Shown in pieces: positions 30,101 to 40,102 of a stretch of DNA of 64,000 nt; position 1 is the first letter of the stretch, and every line of letters begins with the position of its first letter. The stretch is from assembly GCA_037576195.1 (NCBI GenBank), contig CM075101.1:51832001-51896000 (forward strand), in the 5' to 3' direction. The DNA comes from Phytoseiulus persimilis. Lineage: Eukaryota > Arthropoda > Arachnida > Mesostigmata > Phytoseiidae. The notes under the pieces are model-generated. The model was given only the letters and a program-made list of their open reading frames with translations, was not told the DNA's origin and made no database searches. Made by a program: the position numbers and the translations under genes.

Positions 30101-31983
30101 ACCAGAGGGGATCACGACATCGTCCTTCTTCCATGCGTTAACCATGTCGAGCCACGGTGTGACACAACGGATAGAGAAAGGCTCGCCGGGCGCCAGAATC
30201 TTCGAGGGCTGCTCGAGATGGTCTATGAAAATGTTGTCACGTGTTGAGTGCTCACCCGAAAGCCCGACGACGGCGGCAACGATCCCTGCAAATGAGAAGA
30301 ATACGGTTGTTAGCGGATACATTCCTCAGCGTCTCCTCAAGGCAATCGACAACTTAACAACCTTACAGCCACCAGTAACCAGGGAGTGTGGAGTCAACAA
30401 GTGAGTCGAGCAGCACCATCAGAACGCGCTCCGCAGTCCACGCGGGAATCTTGTTGCGCTCTTTGGAGAGTTACAAGGCCGACTAGGCTGAATACATGCT
30501 CGATACATCGGGCCAGAAGCTACGGTTTGAATCAAAAGGTCGACTCGACTGATGGACGGCTCATAGTGCTCTTGCTAAAGTGATGACAAACGAGTGCTCT
30601 GAACTCCCAACAGAGACCAGAGGTCTAGCGCGGAAGAAAACGTCTGTTAACCATGGGCCCGGCTCAATAAAAACTTTCTCCTCGTGGGGTACGAGGGAAA
30701 AGCATCCTATAAGAACTTTGAAGTCGAACACGCCATAGTCTCCGGAGCTATTCTTAATTTCAGGGATACTGCTGGGATTATCCGGAGAGGTCCCCCATAG
30801 AACTTCCGTGTTATTGCACGCAATACCGAGACGAAAGGGAAACGAGAGGACTGATCGACCGACACGAGAATCAATCGCAGGCGTGTCAACACGCTTAACA
30901 ACTTGCTGCTCGGAAACGAAATCAATCCTTGGTGTTCGCCACTCAGTTCGTGAGATGAGGAGATTGATGACTTTCAGACATCGTTCAGAATATAGTGATC
31001 GTTGGGTTCGATGATCGAATCGAGTACGGTAACAAGTATGCGCCATGACAAAACGATTCGGCCGAGTCTCTCCGGGATCGTCGCGGCCGTGTCGACCGCC
31101 AGAGTCTGCGATCCACGGACAAATATACGCACTGACGAAAGGAGAAATGCGAGCGACGTGATTACTGGACATGTGTTGATCCAAGCTGCTCCATTCCAGA
31201 AATCTACACTCATCCGGAATATGTTCGTGAGGTTGCTTACAAACCGACGAGACCGAGACTATTCCTGTAACAGGATGAGTTGAAGGAGCTGGGAGGACCA
31301 TGTCGACGTGAATACGTCAACTTTGACCAGATCCAATCAGTGTCAAAGGCTCCATCGTTACCAAGAACAACACGATCGGCGACGACAGGCATGGACTTCG
31401 CCGTGGCAGACCCCGATACTTCTAAATATAGGTCCTGCTATTTGGGAATATCACGTCGTTCAAAATCCAGGACACCGGAGCAATTTTTACTCCGGGAAGT
31501 CAAACGACCCAGCCACTCTCGGAACAACTTGCGCATTCGACCACCCTCGATTCACATCTGGTCGTTGACATCGACCGAGCGTCAGGAGAACTATGTGAAT
31601 ACACGTCTTGAGCTCTGATCCCATTGTTCACGAGTGCGCGGATCCCCAGTGACCAGCTGAACCTGCACGCAGAGCCTTTCTCAATGTTTTCATCCGCTGC
31701 TCACTCTCATGAATAATTGTCTGAAGGGTAATATTTTGTCGGAGGTGAGAGCGGTCGGGGGGGAGTGGGCGGCGAAATCCGACTCAAGGAGTCAGACTGG
31801 ACAAGCTCAGAACCGGACAGGCATGTCGGTCGGTGCGCCGAAGTTCGGCCATCACAGGCCGACGTGCTGTTTTGACGAGGCAGGACGACTCACGACGATG
31901 AAAACACTCGACCTTCGCACGAGACTCTGCGTGTGAGATGAAATGGAGGAAGACTCACCGGAAAATAATGCCAAAGCGCGCAT
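27163..31983 (-). CDS. Bsg: Basigin/neuroplastin-type Ig membrane glycoprotein
   Basis: Single-pass membrane protein of the basigin family, which escorts monocarboxylate transporters to the cell surface. Exons: 31983-31959, 30285-29710, 28708-28587, 28453-28379, 28264-28163, 28044-27924, 27741-27636, 27505-27411, 27278-27163, in phase throughout, about 445 residues. Signal peptide MRALALFSGIVAAVVGLSG; Ig1 with Cys49 and Cys181; Ig2 (LVLKC ... DAGNYTC); Ig3 (LTLLC ... WYKED ... GHYVCKAKA). The juxtamembrane and membrane segment ALWPFLG then EVAILCTIIFIYE keeps the buried Glu diagnostic of the family. The cytoplasmic tail is short and charged. Several N-glycosylation sites (NYS, NYT, NVT, NQS) are present. 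Ig1 carries an unusual charged insertion of roughly 60 residues. An ATG at 30322 lies in the intron acceptor tract and is not the start. Confidence 0.93.
28869..29282 (-). CDS. Open frame in basigin intron 2, unidentified
   Basis: A 137-codon frame from an ATG on the same strand as basigin, inside the intron 28709-29709. It starts with a hydrophobic segment (VVLPIVAVIISL) followed by several Cys, so it could be a small nested secreted protein or a cassette exon. No homologue is recognised; chance cannot be excluded. Confidence 0.2.
   Translation of the reverse strand: MIQYAISSVFHDQSVVLPIVAVIISLKSCHAATFVIARCKMDGCDYSRLTDGKNGRNAIITADDTLMSVLASSPTQAASKVLPELNCIKFHTRPDSEDLEPPQFTELVFFPRSLVWLLVLCFRCEREVMLAKFSPPG
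30561..31301 (-). CDS. 246-codon open frame in basigin intron 1, unidentified
   Basis: The frame runs from ATG to TGA on basigin's strand, between exon 1 and exon 2. A segment near the middle (LGIACNNTEVLW, then SSGDYGVF about 20 residues on) has the Cys...Trp spacing of an Ig strand B-C pair, but the rest is not Ig-like. It could be an alternative exon, a nested gene, or chance; the length is rare for chance at this GC. Confidence 0.25.
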   Translation of the reverse strand: MVLPAPSTHPVTGIVSVSSVCKQPHEHIPDECRFLEWSSLDQHMSSNHVARISPFVSAYICPWIADSGGRHGRDDPGETRPNRFVMAHTCYRTRFDHRTQRSLYSERCLKVINLLISRTEWRTPRIDFVSEQQVVKRVDTPAIDSRVGRSVLSFPFRLGIACNNTEVLWGTSPDNPSSIPEIKNSSGDYGVFDFKVLIGCFSLVPHEEKVFIEPGPWLTDVFFRARPLVSVGSSEHSFVITLARAL

Positions 31984-32560
31984 GGTGATCGCTTCAGTCT
32001 TTTCAGGGACCTCTCGACGACGGTGATGCCGTCCTTCGTGGTGATGGTGGTGTTGCTAGCTTCTTTACCCTGGCTGCCTGCTCGCCTTCCTGGCTGCCAG
32101 CCTCCTTGCACGCTCACTCACCTCTTGCACTCGCTCGCTCACTCTCTCTTAGCCGCAGCAGCGACCGGGCGGTAGTTGTAGTGGAAGCAGCGGGAGCAGC
32201 GTTCTGCCCTCTCTCAATACAGGCCTTACCCTACCAAACAAGCGACCAAACGATGAGCGTTCACCGCGCCGGAGCAGGCGGCAGACCACCTCCCTCTCTC
32301 AGCCGCTGGTGCTGCTCGCGGAACCAACGCGCATGGGCGAGAACAACGCGCGCGCGACGATTGCGTCCGCCGAGGACGAAAGTGAGCGGGGGAGGACAGG
32401 CCCGCGAACGTTCTTCGGTTTACAAACTGCTGTTCTCGGAGTGACCCTAGCCGGACCCCAGGCTCGGGCGTTTTTTTCTGGGAGCTGCCTGAGATCGAGC
32501 GCTTCCCTTTACTAAGCCTCAGGATCCGTAATGCGTTTGAGATGCACAGGACCGATGAAG
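31984..32560. other. Spacer between the two Ig genes; probable basigin promoter
   Basis: GC-rich, with CTGCC/GCTGG and CTCGCTCACT repeats and no TATA box. It contains no recognisable coding sequence and lies immediately upstream of the basigin ATG. Confidence 0.4.
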
Positions 32561-35500
32561 TCACCTCGATTGAGAAGAGTCGACTACGATGGGTACTGTT
32601 TCCGGGTTCGGAGCTCAGTGGCAAGGGAATGAGTGCGTCGATCTAGAGCCTATTTAATTTCCGAAAACTTACGTTGGGCCCTCAACATCACAACTTGCTC
32701 TGTCTGTATTCCGCACATCAGATGCGACGCTCGGCAAGTGTATGCATTATTGTCGGAGGGATTCACATTCTGTGAAAAACGCATTCTGTTCAATGTGGAA
32801 CAAATTATAATACTCCTCGGGAATTTTCATCGAACCGTACCTGCACGATCAAGCGAGAGTTCGGCACTCCTGTGCTAGGATTGCTGGAGATATGCACGCG
32901 ATGCTGAGCTCTTTTCTTCAACTCTGCATGATCGCTGCCTTTGTCCATGAAATGAACGAGTGAAGAAGTTCTGTCATTCTCGAGAGCGAATTAAACTGAC
33001 TTCGTTCTGTGTCATCATGTGATCTGGCTCAGGGCTTCTGCGTACTATTCGCGGCCATCATCGCCTCGTCATCGTTCTCATTCTACAGAGAGTATATGTC
33101 GACTGTGTGTTTCAGAGCCTCGAGGTTTCAATCCGAGCTCGAGGATCTTGTGACTGGCTTCTAATTTCCCCTCTGGAATAAACGAGTAATACGAGCCCGC
33201 CGATGGGAAGTTTCGATGTCGTGCAGCTATCGACATGGGAGTTCGGATCACATTCATTCCATCATCGTACCTATAAACCACTCAATCTGAGGCAGGGGGT
33301 CAGCAATGAAGTCACAGTCCAAAGCAACGGAGGATCCTATCAGGGCCACCTTGGTCCAGGTATGTTCACGCTGAGTGAGGATCGGCGCTGTGGATGTTCC
33401 AGAGGCGTAACGTTATAAGGGGGCTCGCGGGTATGTCAAGATCTGGAAGGCAGATGAAAAACTCCAGCTCCGGAGAACGCTGGAGCGCACTCACTGACGA
33501 GGTGATACGTCGTCTCCACGATGGGATCCTTAACACTTCTACAAATGTAACGTCCAGCATCCGAGAGCTGTACTCCGTGGAAAAGCAGCTGGGATGTACG
33601 CAACTCCACGTGGCCTTTCGGAAGATACCGAGTCTCGTCTTTGCCATAATACCTTCAAAGAATTTCTTTCCGTTCGAATTTGATCTCATCTACTGACCCG
33701 ATAGGACATCGGAAAACGAATCTAACGACTGAGAATAATCAATGAAGCAGCGCGATTGAGAATCAGAAAACTTACCAAAAAAACGGAGTCTTGTATTCCG
33801 GCTCACAGCCGAGTGCGAGCGACGTTTCCGGTTTGATCAAGAAGCACCTCTGAGTGTCGTTGACATTTTCTGTAATATGAGACCCCTTTTGAGTGTTCAG
33901 TGGGTCTCCTAATCGCATGCCTGATTCGAGACGATGAGCTAGATCTGCTTGGGAAACATTCTCCTCGAGAATCAGCGTTGACGTTGAATCCGTCGAATTT
34001 CCAGGTCGACTGTCCAAGTCTTCAAATGACTTTCTCAAAAACTACCTGGGTCTACGACGTAAACGTGGTGCTTATCGGAATCGAACGGATCGCAGCTATA
34101 GGCCCCTGAGTGTTGCGGCCCGGCGTCAAAAACTCGAAGCTCAGCCTCCTGGCGACCGTTCCCCTTGAAATTTCGCCAAAAGTTGGTTTCGGGAAATCAC
34201 AAATCGCTCCAGAACTCGCTATGCTTAGCATAACAAGCGCGGGAATAAATTGGTATAAGTTCCAACTAGTAAGGAATCCGGAGCAGACATCAGTTTCCGT
34301 AGTACGGAGTACGGAAATTCTTAGCCTTAGAAGCATTGAATATAGACGAAAAAGTCTTTGAGTGAAATTGTTCACCGCAATGAGCTTTAAAACATTGCTT
34401 CGTTGTTTTCACTTTTTCCTCTCCATCCCTTACGGTGCTAGATAGGGGAAAGTGATGAAGAGCTTCTTTGTCCACCTCTTCGTGCTGAACAATTTCGGTT
34501 ATGAGACTTTTCCGTCTATCTCAACTCGTTCCGATACAAATGAGGGAAACTCCCGCGAGAGTTCTCAAAAATTCCAAGTCCGATTATCGCACTTAGTCTT
34601 ATGAGCCCAGTTGTGGAGCCCACGTTTTTTCGAGTTTCCGGCAGAATCGTTGCGAATAGACGGAAAATTGTCATGACCGAAATCGTTCAGAAAAGTGAGG
34701 CAGACAAAAAAGCTCTTCATCATTTTCATCTATCTAGCACCGTGAGGGAGTTGGAGGAAAAAGTGAAAACGACGAAGCGATGTTTTAAAGCTCATTGCGG
34801 TGAACAATTTCACTCAAGGTCTTTGTGCTCTATCGTCAATGCTTCCGAGGCTAAGAATTTCCGTACTCCGTACTACGGGAATTGAAGTCTAATCCGGAGC
34901 ATGTCCGACGCGAGCATTTACGGAATGAGAAAGTTTTCGAACCTTGGACTTGATAAACTGAATCGCGAAATCATCTTCCAGATTTCGCCCGTTGAGACTC
35001 CATTTCGGAAAGCGGAATGCATTCGTGCTACACTTAACTTCGAAGTCGTCCCCCACACGCACGTAAACAGGACCAGAGTAAGTTGTAATACCTAGAAATA
35101 AGCCGGAAAATCTACATTTCTTTCATTTTCCGTTGCTTCATGTGCTTCTCTCTCGGCGCCAAAACACGGCGTAGCTATTCTCCCCATGAGACGTGAGGGG
35201 GTCGAAGCAAGCTCCCGTAGCCCACGTCGTCCGTTCGAGTACTACGCGATCGTATTGATGACGATGCGTGGGATCCAACCAGCGGAACATCAACTCATTA
35301 CGAACGTCTCTCTCTCGAGCTATCATTGCGAATTCAGCGCTCAAGTAGGTTGGCTAGCGGCAACTTCTCTCGGTCGATACCTGACTCAGGGTGTTGGTAG
35401 TTATTGGCGACAACGTTCGTCGACGTCTATGCCCTCAGAGGACGGTTATCACGGCAAATCCACATCGAACGATTGACTCTCCTTCGCCGTGAGCTCGTGA

Positions 35501-35997
35501 TGTCTCAACAGAGCGATTCGCTTTATATCTCTGACGCGATAATGGGGTTTGCAGGCAGACGCGTCAACTTGGCGAGAAGTGACTCGAGGCGAACTGCGTA
35601 TTTCAACGATCGTCTCCGGACTCCCCAAATCAATGCGGGATCTCTCTGGGTATCAGATCCGCAGTTCCAGTTCTCCAAGGTTGGGACTCAAGGATCCGGG
35701 AATTAAGAATCCCACTCTGCTGAATCTTATCCCCGAACGCAGAAACCGACAGAGGAGCTCGCCCTGGTAGCCTTTCCGGGCCCGGAAGTCCGTTCAGCCG
35801 GGTGGTTCTCGACGAGGTGCACGGGGAACCTCAACATCTCTCTGGCTGCTTACTTGGGCTGCTCCCGGGCGTTCCGGCGGCTCAGATAACTCAAATGCTT
35901 ATAGGACTAGGGTCTACACTGGTTTCAACTCACCTTGGGCGGATGCGGTTAGTATCAAGGAATAACCGTGAACTAGTATTATCGTCAGGATCAACAT
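32561..35997 (-). CDS. Secreted three-Ig-domain protein
   Basis: Predicted secreted protein of about 329 residues. Exons: 35997-35934, 35091-34943, 34163-34046, 33869-33776, 33652-33495, 33387-33271, 33226-33087, 32769-32673, 32613-32561; every junction keeps phase. Exon 1 is a signal peptide (MLILTIILVHGYSLILTASA). Ig1: FEVKC ... WSLNG ... SGAYSC. Ig2: LALGC ... FFWYYG ... SDAGRYIC. Ig3: VALDC ... IEWFIA ... NNAYTC. No membrane segment or lipid anchor is visible. The last exon is the weakest: if the GTAAGT donor at 32672 is not used, the protein ends at 32650 with 319 residues. One acceptor (33653) is TTTGAAG rather than CAG. It lies head-to-tail upstream of basigin and may be a diverged tandem relative. 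Ligand unknown. Confidence 0.8.
34285..34890. mobile_element. Foldback/MITE element with 250-bp inverted arms and 10-bp target duplication
   Basis: Two arms, 34285 to about 34535 and about 34648 to 34890, are inverted copies of each other around a spacer of about 110 bases. The ends read AGACATCAG... and ...GAAGTCT (inverted AGAC/GTCT). The flanks 34275-34284 and 34891-34900 are the same ten bases, AATCCGGAGC. Long arms with a 9-11 bp duplication fit a non-autonomous Mutator-like (MULE) element. It sits in intron 2 of the secreted Ig gene, ending 52 bases before the exon-2 donor. Confidence 0.85.
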
Positions 35998-37052
35998 GGT
36001 TCCCGATGGCGAATTCTTAGCCGACAACACACGCTCAAACCAAGCCGCTGCGGCCGCTATTCTAGAACTCTGAGCCTGTGTCAGGCCCTCTGTGAGAGCC
36101 GTTCAGGGCTCAAGAATACAACAGTCCGCTCGCTGCTACTGCTGCAGAGGCATCAGTCTAGCACCGCTAGTCGGAAGCAGCCACTGTCGCCGTCAAGATT
36201 TTCTCTGGCAGAGCGCTCTCCCAGCGCAGACTCGGAATCTCATTGGTGACTCTCGAGACGGGACAGCCTGGAGCTCACGGATTTCTGTCGGCCTCAGCTC
36301 GCTCCGACCTCTTGGAACTCCTGCATCTGATGGGGTCGAAGCCGCTGGGGCCCTTCTCGAGTTATTAGGCCTGTCGTCACTCTGTAACAGAGTCTTTCAT
36401 GATAGTTTCCGAGGCTTCCACGAGCGAAACGTCATTTTTGTCACAGGATCAATATTTCCTCTCCCGAACTCCAACCCGCAAGAGTTGTCCCGAGGCCATG
36501 TGAACGCGAATGAAATGCGGAAACTTCTGAACTGGATCAAGTCATTCCATCGCAAGTGAAGTCTTCGAATCCAAGGGCGAGGGGCAATCGGGGCAAACCA
36601 TCGGTGAAGGACCCTCGCCGGTTGGCGCCCTCAAGACGCGCTCTTCAACGCCGGCGTTTGGGCCTACCGCTTCTGTCGCACCTGGCACGACCCTGGCACT
36701 GATGCCCAGTAACCTCCCCATGCGCCATATTTTTCTATCAGTTCTGAGCGTGGAATTCCTCCAAATCAACCGGAGAACCTCTCATCTAGGTTCCCTGCAG
36801 CAAGGAATCGAATTGCTCCCCGCTATGGGATGACAGATGGAGCGAATTCTGACCGCCTCAAGTCGACTGGAGCTGACTTCGGAGATCAGAGAACTGATTC
36901 CTCATCGTAGTTCGTCGATTCCCTTCCCTTAGTGCATCCCCAATGATGTTCTGAGAGGACGAGAAACCTGATCGGTGCTACCCCGCTCGATGTTACCATT
37001 GAACAGTTAACGGGACGACGGGATTCCAGAATAAAGAGAGTGCGTGGAGACA
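35998..37052. other. Intergenic, no recognised gene
   Basis: A 155-codon + frame (36092-36559) and a GC-rich 75-codon - frame (36542-36769) show no known domain. I see no repeat or RNA gene. Confidence 0.35.
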
Positions 37053-37187
37053 TCAGGTAAGGGTTACTTTGTGTCCCTTGGTTTCGTGAGTGGTTTCTGG
37101 TCTAACAGTTATGGTGTTTGCGACCGAGAAAATCATGGATAAGACGAGCGCCCTGCCTCTGAAGTCCGCCATAGCTTGCCGGGTCAT
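37053..37187 (-). CDS. Orphan signal-peptide exon, possible start of another Ig gene
   Basis: From the ATG at 37187 (or 37172) the frame reads a signal-peptide-like segment (ADFRGRALVLSMIFSVA) followed by ITVRPETTHETKGHKVTL, which resembles the A-B strands of an Ig domain. A GTAACC after GHK is a possible donor; otherwise the frame stops at once. Downstream Ig exons were not found, so it may be a broken third copy of the neighbouring Ig genes. Confidence 0.3.
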   Translation of the reverse strand: MTRQAMADFRGRALVLSMIFSVANTITVRPETTHETKGHKVTLT

Positions 37188-37980
37188 ACCAATAACTCTT
37201 CGCTTTGGGGCGGGAGCGGGCGCGCAGTGCTGCCGCTTTGCGAGTAGAAAATTGCAAACATCGAAAGCGATGGACGTAGATGAGACGCTAACTACGGGGT
37301 TCAAGTACACCACGGTTGAGTACGCATGACCCCAGGAGAGTCAGTGTATGAATGGACTTCGAACTGAGGATGTGTGACGAGAACTAACCGCATCTAGATG
37401 ATCGCATGGCGAACAATTGTACCGTAGTTTATTCTAGCGCAAAGTGGTGGTACATGTGAGGAATGAGTGGGAGGGTGAGAGCCCCTTGGCTACTTAGGGA
37501 CCCGGATCAGCGAAGAGAGCAGCGAGTGAGCCAGGGATCTGCGAAATGATGTGGTCTCTGCGGCTCAACCCCAGTTTCTGACGGAGAGATGTGTTGATTC
37601 TGACGCCACCCGAACTGCGTTGGTCATCATCCGGACCGAGTGGACTGAATCTCGATTCGGATGCTCCCGTTTCCGCCTATAGGATCCAGACAAGAACATG
37701 ATCATTCCCACAGTACGTGGTCGATCTCGGGAACGACATACCCGCCACAGAGAATCCTGAACGGCCCGCCGCGTGCAAATCAATCTATCGAGACGAGGGG
37801 AAATAGTGGATGGAAACATCACGAATAGCCAACATCAGTTCCCGAGTCTCCGTCCGTTCCGACTGCAAGCGGAACCAGTCTAGTCCGGAGGGGATTTCCT
37901 TAGCAAGAGGCCATCTCCGCATTGGCGCGCATTATTTGAATCAAAAATCCCAGCTACTCTCTGAAACTGAGTGTGTATCC
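37188..37980. other. Upstream region of MED28
   Basis: No TATA box or other gene is recognised. The MED28 reading frame is open upstream to 37810 without a stop, so a longer N-terminus cannot be excluded. Confidence 0.35.
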
Positions 37981-38831
37981 ATGTTCTCAGCTTTCACAGC
38001 CGGTTCACAGACAGCGGCAACGCGTAGAACGGCCGCATCTTCCGAGGGCTTCACGATGACGCTGAATCTCTCTGAAGAGCTGGAAACTGCTTTCCATTCT
38101 TGTATAGCGGCCACAACGAACAATGAGTACTTCGCACCGCGAGATAACGGGGACGAGATCAAAGTAGGTTCGAGTTCGGTTACGTTTTTCGATTCGAAAT
38201 CTCACTTTGATGGTTTTCTCACTATTCCGTGTTACAGGTGACTGTCGAACAGACCGTTCGAAAATTTCTGGACACCGCTAGACAGCTGGAGTGTTTCTTC
38301 CTGCAGAAGCGACTCCTTGTTTCCCCACAGAAACCGGAGCAGGTGGTGATGGAGGTATGTAATGGAAAGCGGATTAAGGTTCTGGGATTCGAACGAGGTC
38401 TGGTTCTACTCGAACTCTGTGAATTCCCTACAGGAGAACATGGAATTGAAGAACGAACTGTCGCGCAAAGATCAGCTGCTCGAGAAATATCACGCAAAGT
38501 TGATCGATTGGCAAAGGTTGGTCAATGACGCTTCTATAGGCAGTGGTGCACCACCCCACAACATGCCCATGGCTCAGCAGCGGCCTTCCCCGCAACAGCC
38601 GCCAATCGCAACCGGTGAGTTCCGCAAAATTTGTAGACATGAGTGGTCTCGCCCCCGTTGTGTCTCTCCGAAATTCGCGGATCCAAGACCTGAAATATTC
38701 CACTTCCAGTGGCTCCGATGGGCGCCGGATTCATCTGTGGAAACCCGATAAACCCCGCAATGCAGATGCAGGGTGGACCTCCTGGTCGTCAAGTTGGACC
38801 CGGAGGAGCTTTCCGTGGACTCCCTAGCTGA
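37981..38831 (+). CDS. MED28: Mediator complex subunit 28
   Basis: Subunit of the Mediator head module, which links activators to RNA polymerase II. Exons: 37981-38163, 38238-38354, 38434-38614, 38710-38831, in phase, about 200 residues (human protein 178). Conserved blocks are [40 protein letters not shown] and, in exon 3, [21 protein letters not shown] then DWQ, which form the helical core. The C-terminus is Pro/Gln/Gly-rich and disordered, unlike vertebrates. The start at 37981 is a choice: an in-frame ATG at 38056, just before TLNLSEELE, would also keep the whole conserved core. Confidence 0.92.
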
Positions 38832-38896
38832 TCTCAACTCATTTCCATTTGTTCTTATTATTCCACGTGCGTTGATTGAGATATTCTCCTATGTTG

Positions 38897-38902
38897 AATA
38901 AA
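38897..38902 (+). terminator. Polyadenylation signal of MED28
   Basis: AATAAA 66 bases after the MED28 stop codon. Confidence 0.7.
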
Positions 38903-39133
38903 TTTGTACAGATATAGAAATACCGGTCTGCGCAGATTAGAACCACCAGCTGAAAGTCATGTGGTCGAAACTCGAGCCTGAAGCCGTTTCCGTTGCCGGC
39001 CACAGTAGAGCTCGGGAGCCGCCGTTCCCTAAATCGCGAGGATCTCTGCACTCGAGAATCATCTCGACTAACCACCGAATCTCTCGAATAAGCTCTTTCG
39101 AGCAATATGGCGTTGTGATTTCCCCAATCTGAT

Positions 39134-39139
39134 TTTATT
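39134..39139 (-). terminator. Polyadenylation signal of the minus-strand gene at 39.2 kb
   Basis: AATAAA on the minus strand, 108 bases after the TGA of the frame ending at 39247. The two signals at 38897 and 39134 mark convergent transcription with a tight intergenic gap of about 230 bases. Confidence 0.5.
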
Positions 39140-39246
39140 GATTCGATCAGCCATAAAACGCATCTGTAACGTCTCCATTCACGAGAGAGAAGATTCACAG
39201 CCTCTGAAATGAGCTCAACGAGTTCAGTTTCGATTCCGTTCTGGTC

Positions 39247-40102
39247 TCACCTGCTTTTCTTACTCAAATCACCGCGACATTCCCCTTGATTCTTCTCTTT
39301 GGCGAAACTTTGGACTCGTTGACCCATCTGATTCGAAATCCCCGATTGTCTCAGACGTCGGATGTTCTCTGTGACATGTCCAAGACAGATAAACGTTTGG
39401 CAAGCATCCAGATCAGACATTAGAATAGCTTCAACAAGCCAGACTCGCCGAGTTTCGCTCCGTGAGGGAATTCTCAAGGCGCAAAACTCTTCCTCCTGAG
39501 TACGAGCCGGCCATCGGAGCGAAGGACACTCTGTCCTGTTCTGTTCCAGAGGCACCTTGTACGTCCCGTTGGATTCTGTCTCGGAGTGGAGACCATTCTC
39601 TCCTGGTGATGCTTCCGACGGATTGTGCTTTGTAAATGACCTCAAGAACCACAACCAATTATTCTTCATGACCACGAACTCCCAGAACCGGACGGATTCA
39701 TTTTGGGTAATAAGCATTGATTGGAACGAGCACATAGACACGGAAGAATTTCATGGGTGTTCTTCTATATTCGTCGGTCCGGGAATCAGAGCTCAACAAT
39801 TCACAGCCCTGAGAATCGACGAGTCTTCCTGTACAGATTTTCGTGCGGAAGTGAGCAATGGAGCGGCTCGAGCTCGAAATACAGGAGTTCATTATGAGCC
39901 TCCAGTTGCCATCGCGATAATATTGTGGAGCTTCTAGAGAGTCCTGGGAGTGGTCCTGAAGTACCGGTCGGAAATTATGAGGGAGGAATTCGAGCGCAAA
40001 TTCATGGTCCTCCGGAAAGTCCTCCACATCCGGAAGCTCCTCCACAAAGTCATTCGGACCATGTCTGCTCCCAATTTCTAACCATGGTTGTGTATGCTGC
40101 AC
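39247..40102 (-). CDS. Unidentified minus-strand gene, two overlapping open segments
   Basis: Two minus frames, about 40102-39698 and 39741-39247, have coding-like composition (for example NDFVEELPDVEDFPEDHEF and SDLDACQTFICLGHV) and are followed by an AATAAA. They overlap in different frames, so an intron or a frameshift near 39.7 kb must join them; I could not place it. The first segment faintly recalls a MATH domain (NWRLIM ... HFRTKI), which is a guess. A 126-codon + frame over 39557-39937 is also coding-like, so the strand is not fully certain. Confidence 0.35.

Noticed and set aside
30286..30322. ATG at 30322 as start of basigin
   Set aside because: It lies in a branch-site/pyrimidine tract ending in TTTGCAG. 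Exon 1 at 31983-31959 supplies a better signal peptide in the right phase.
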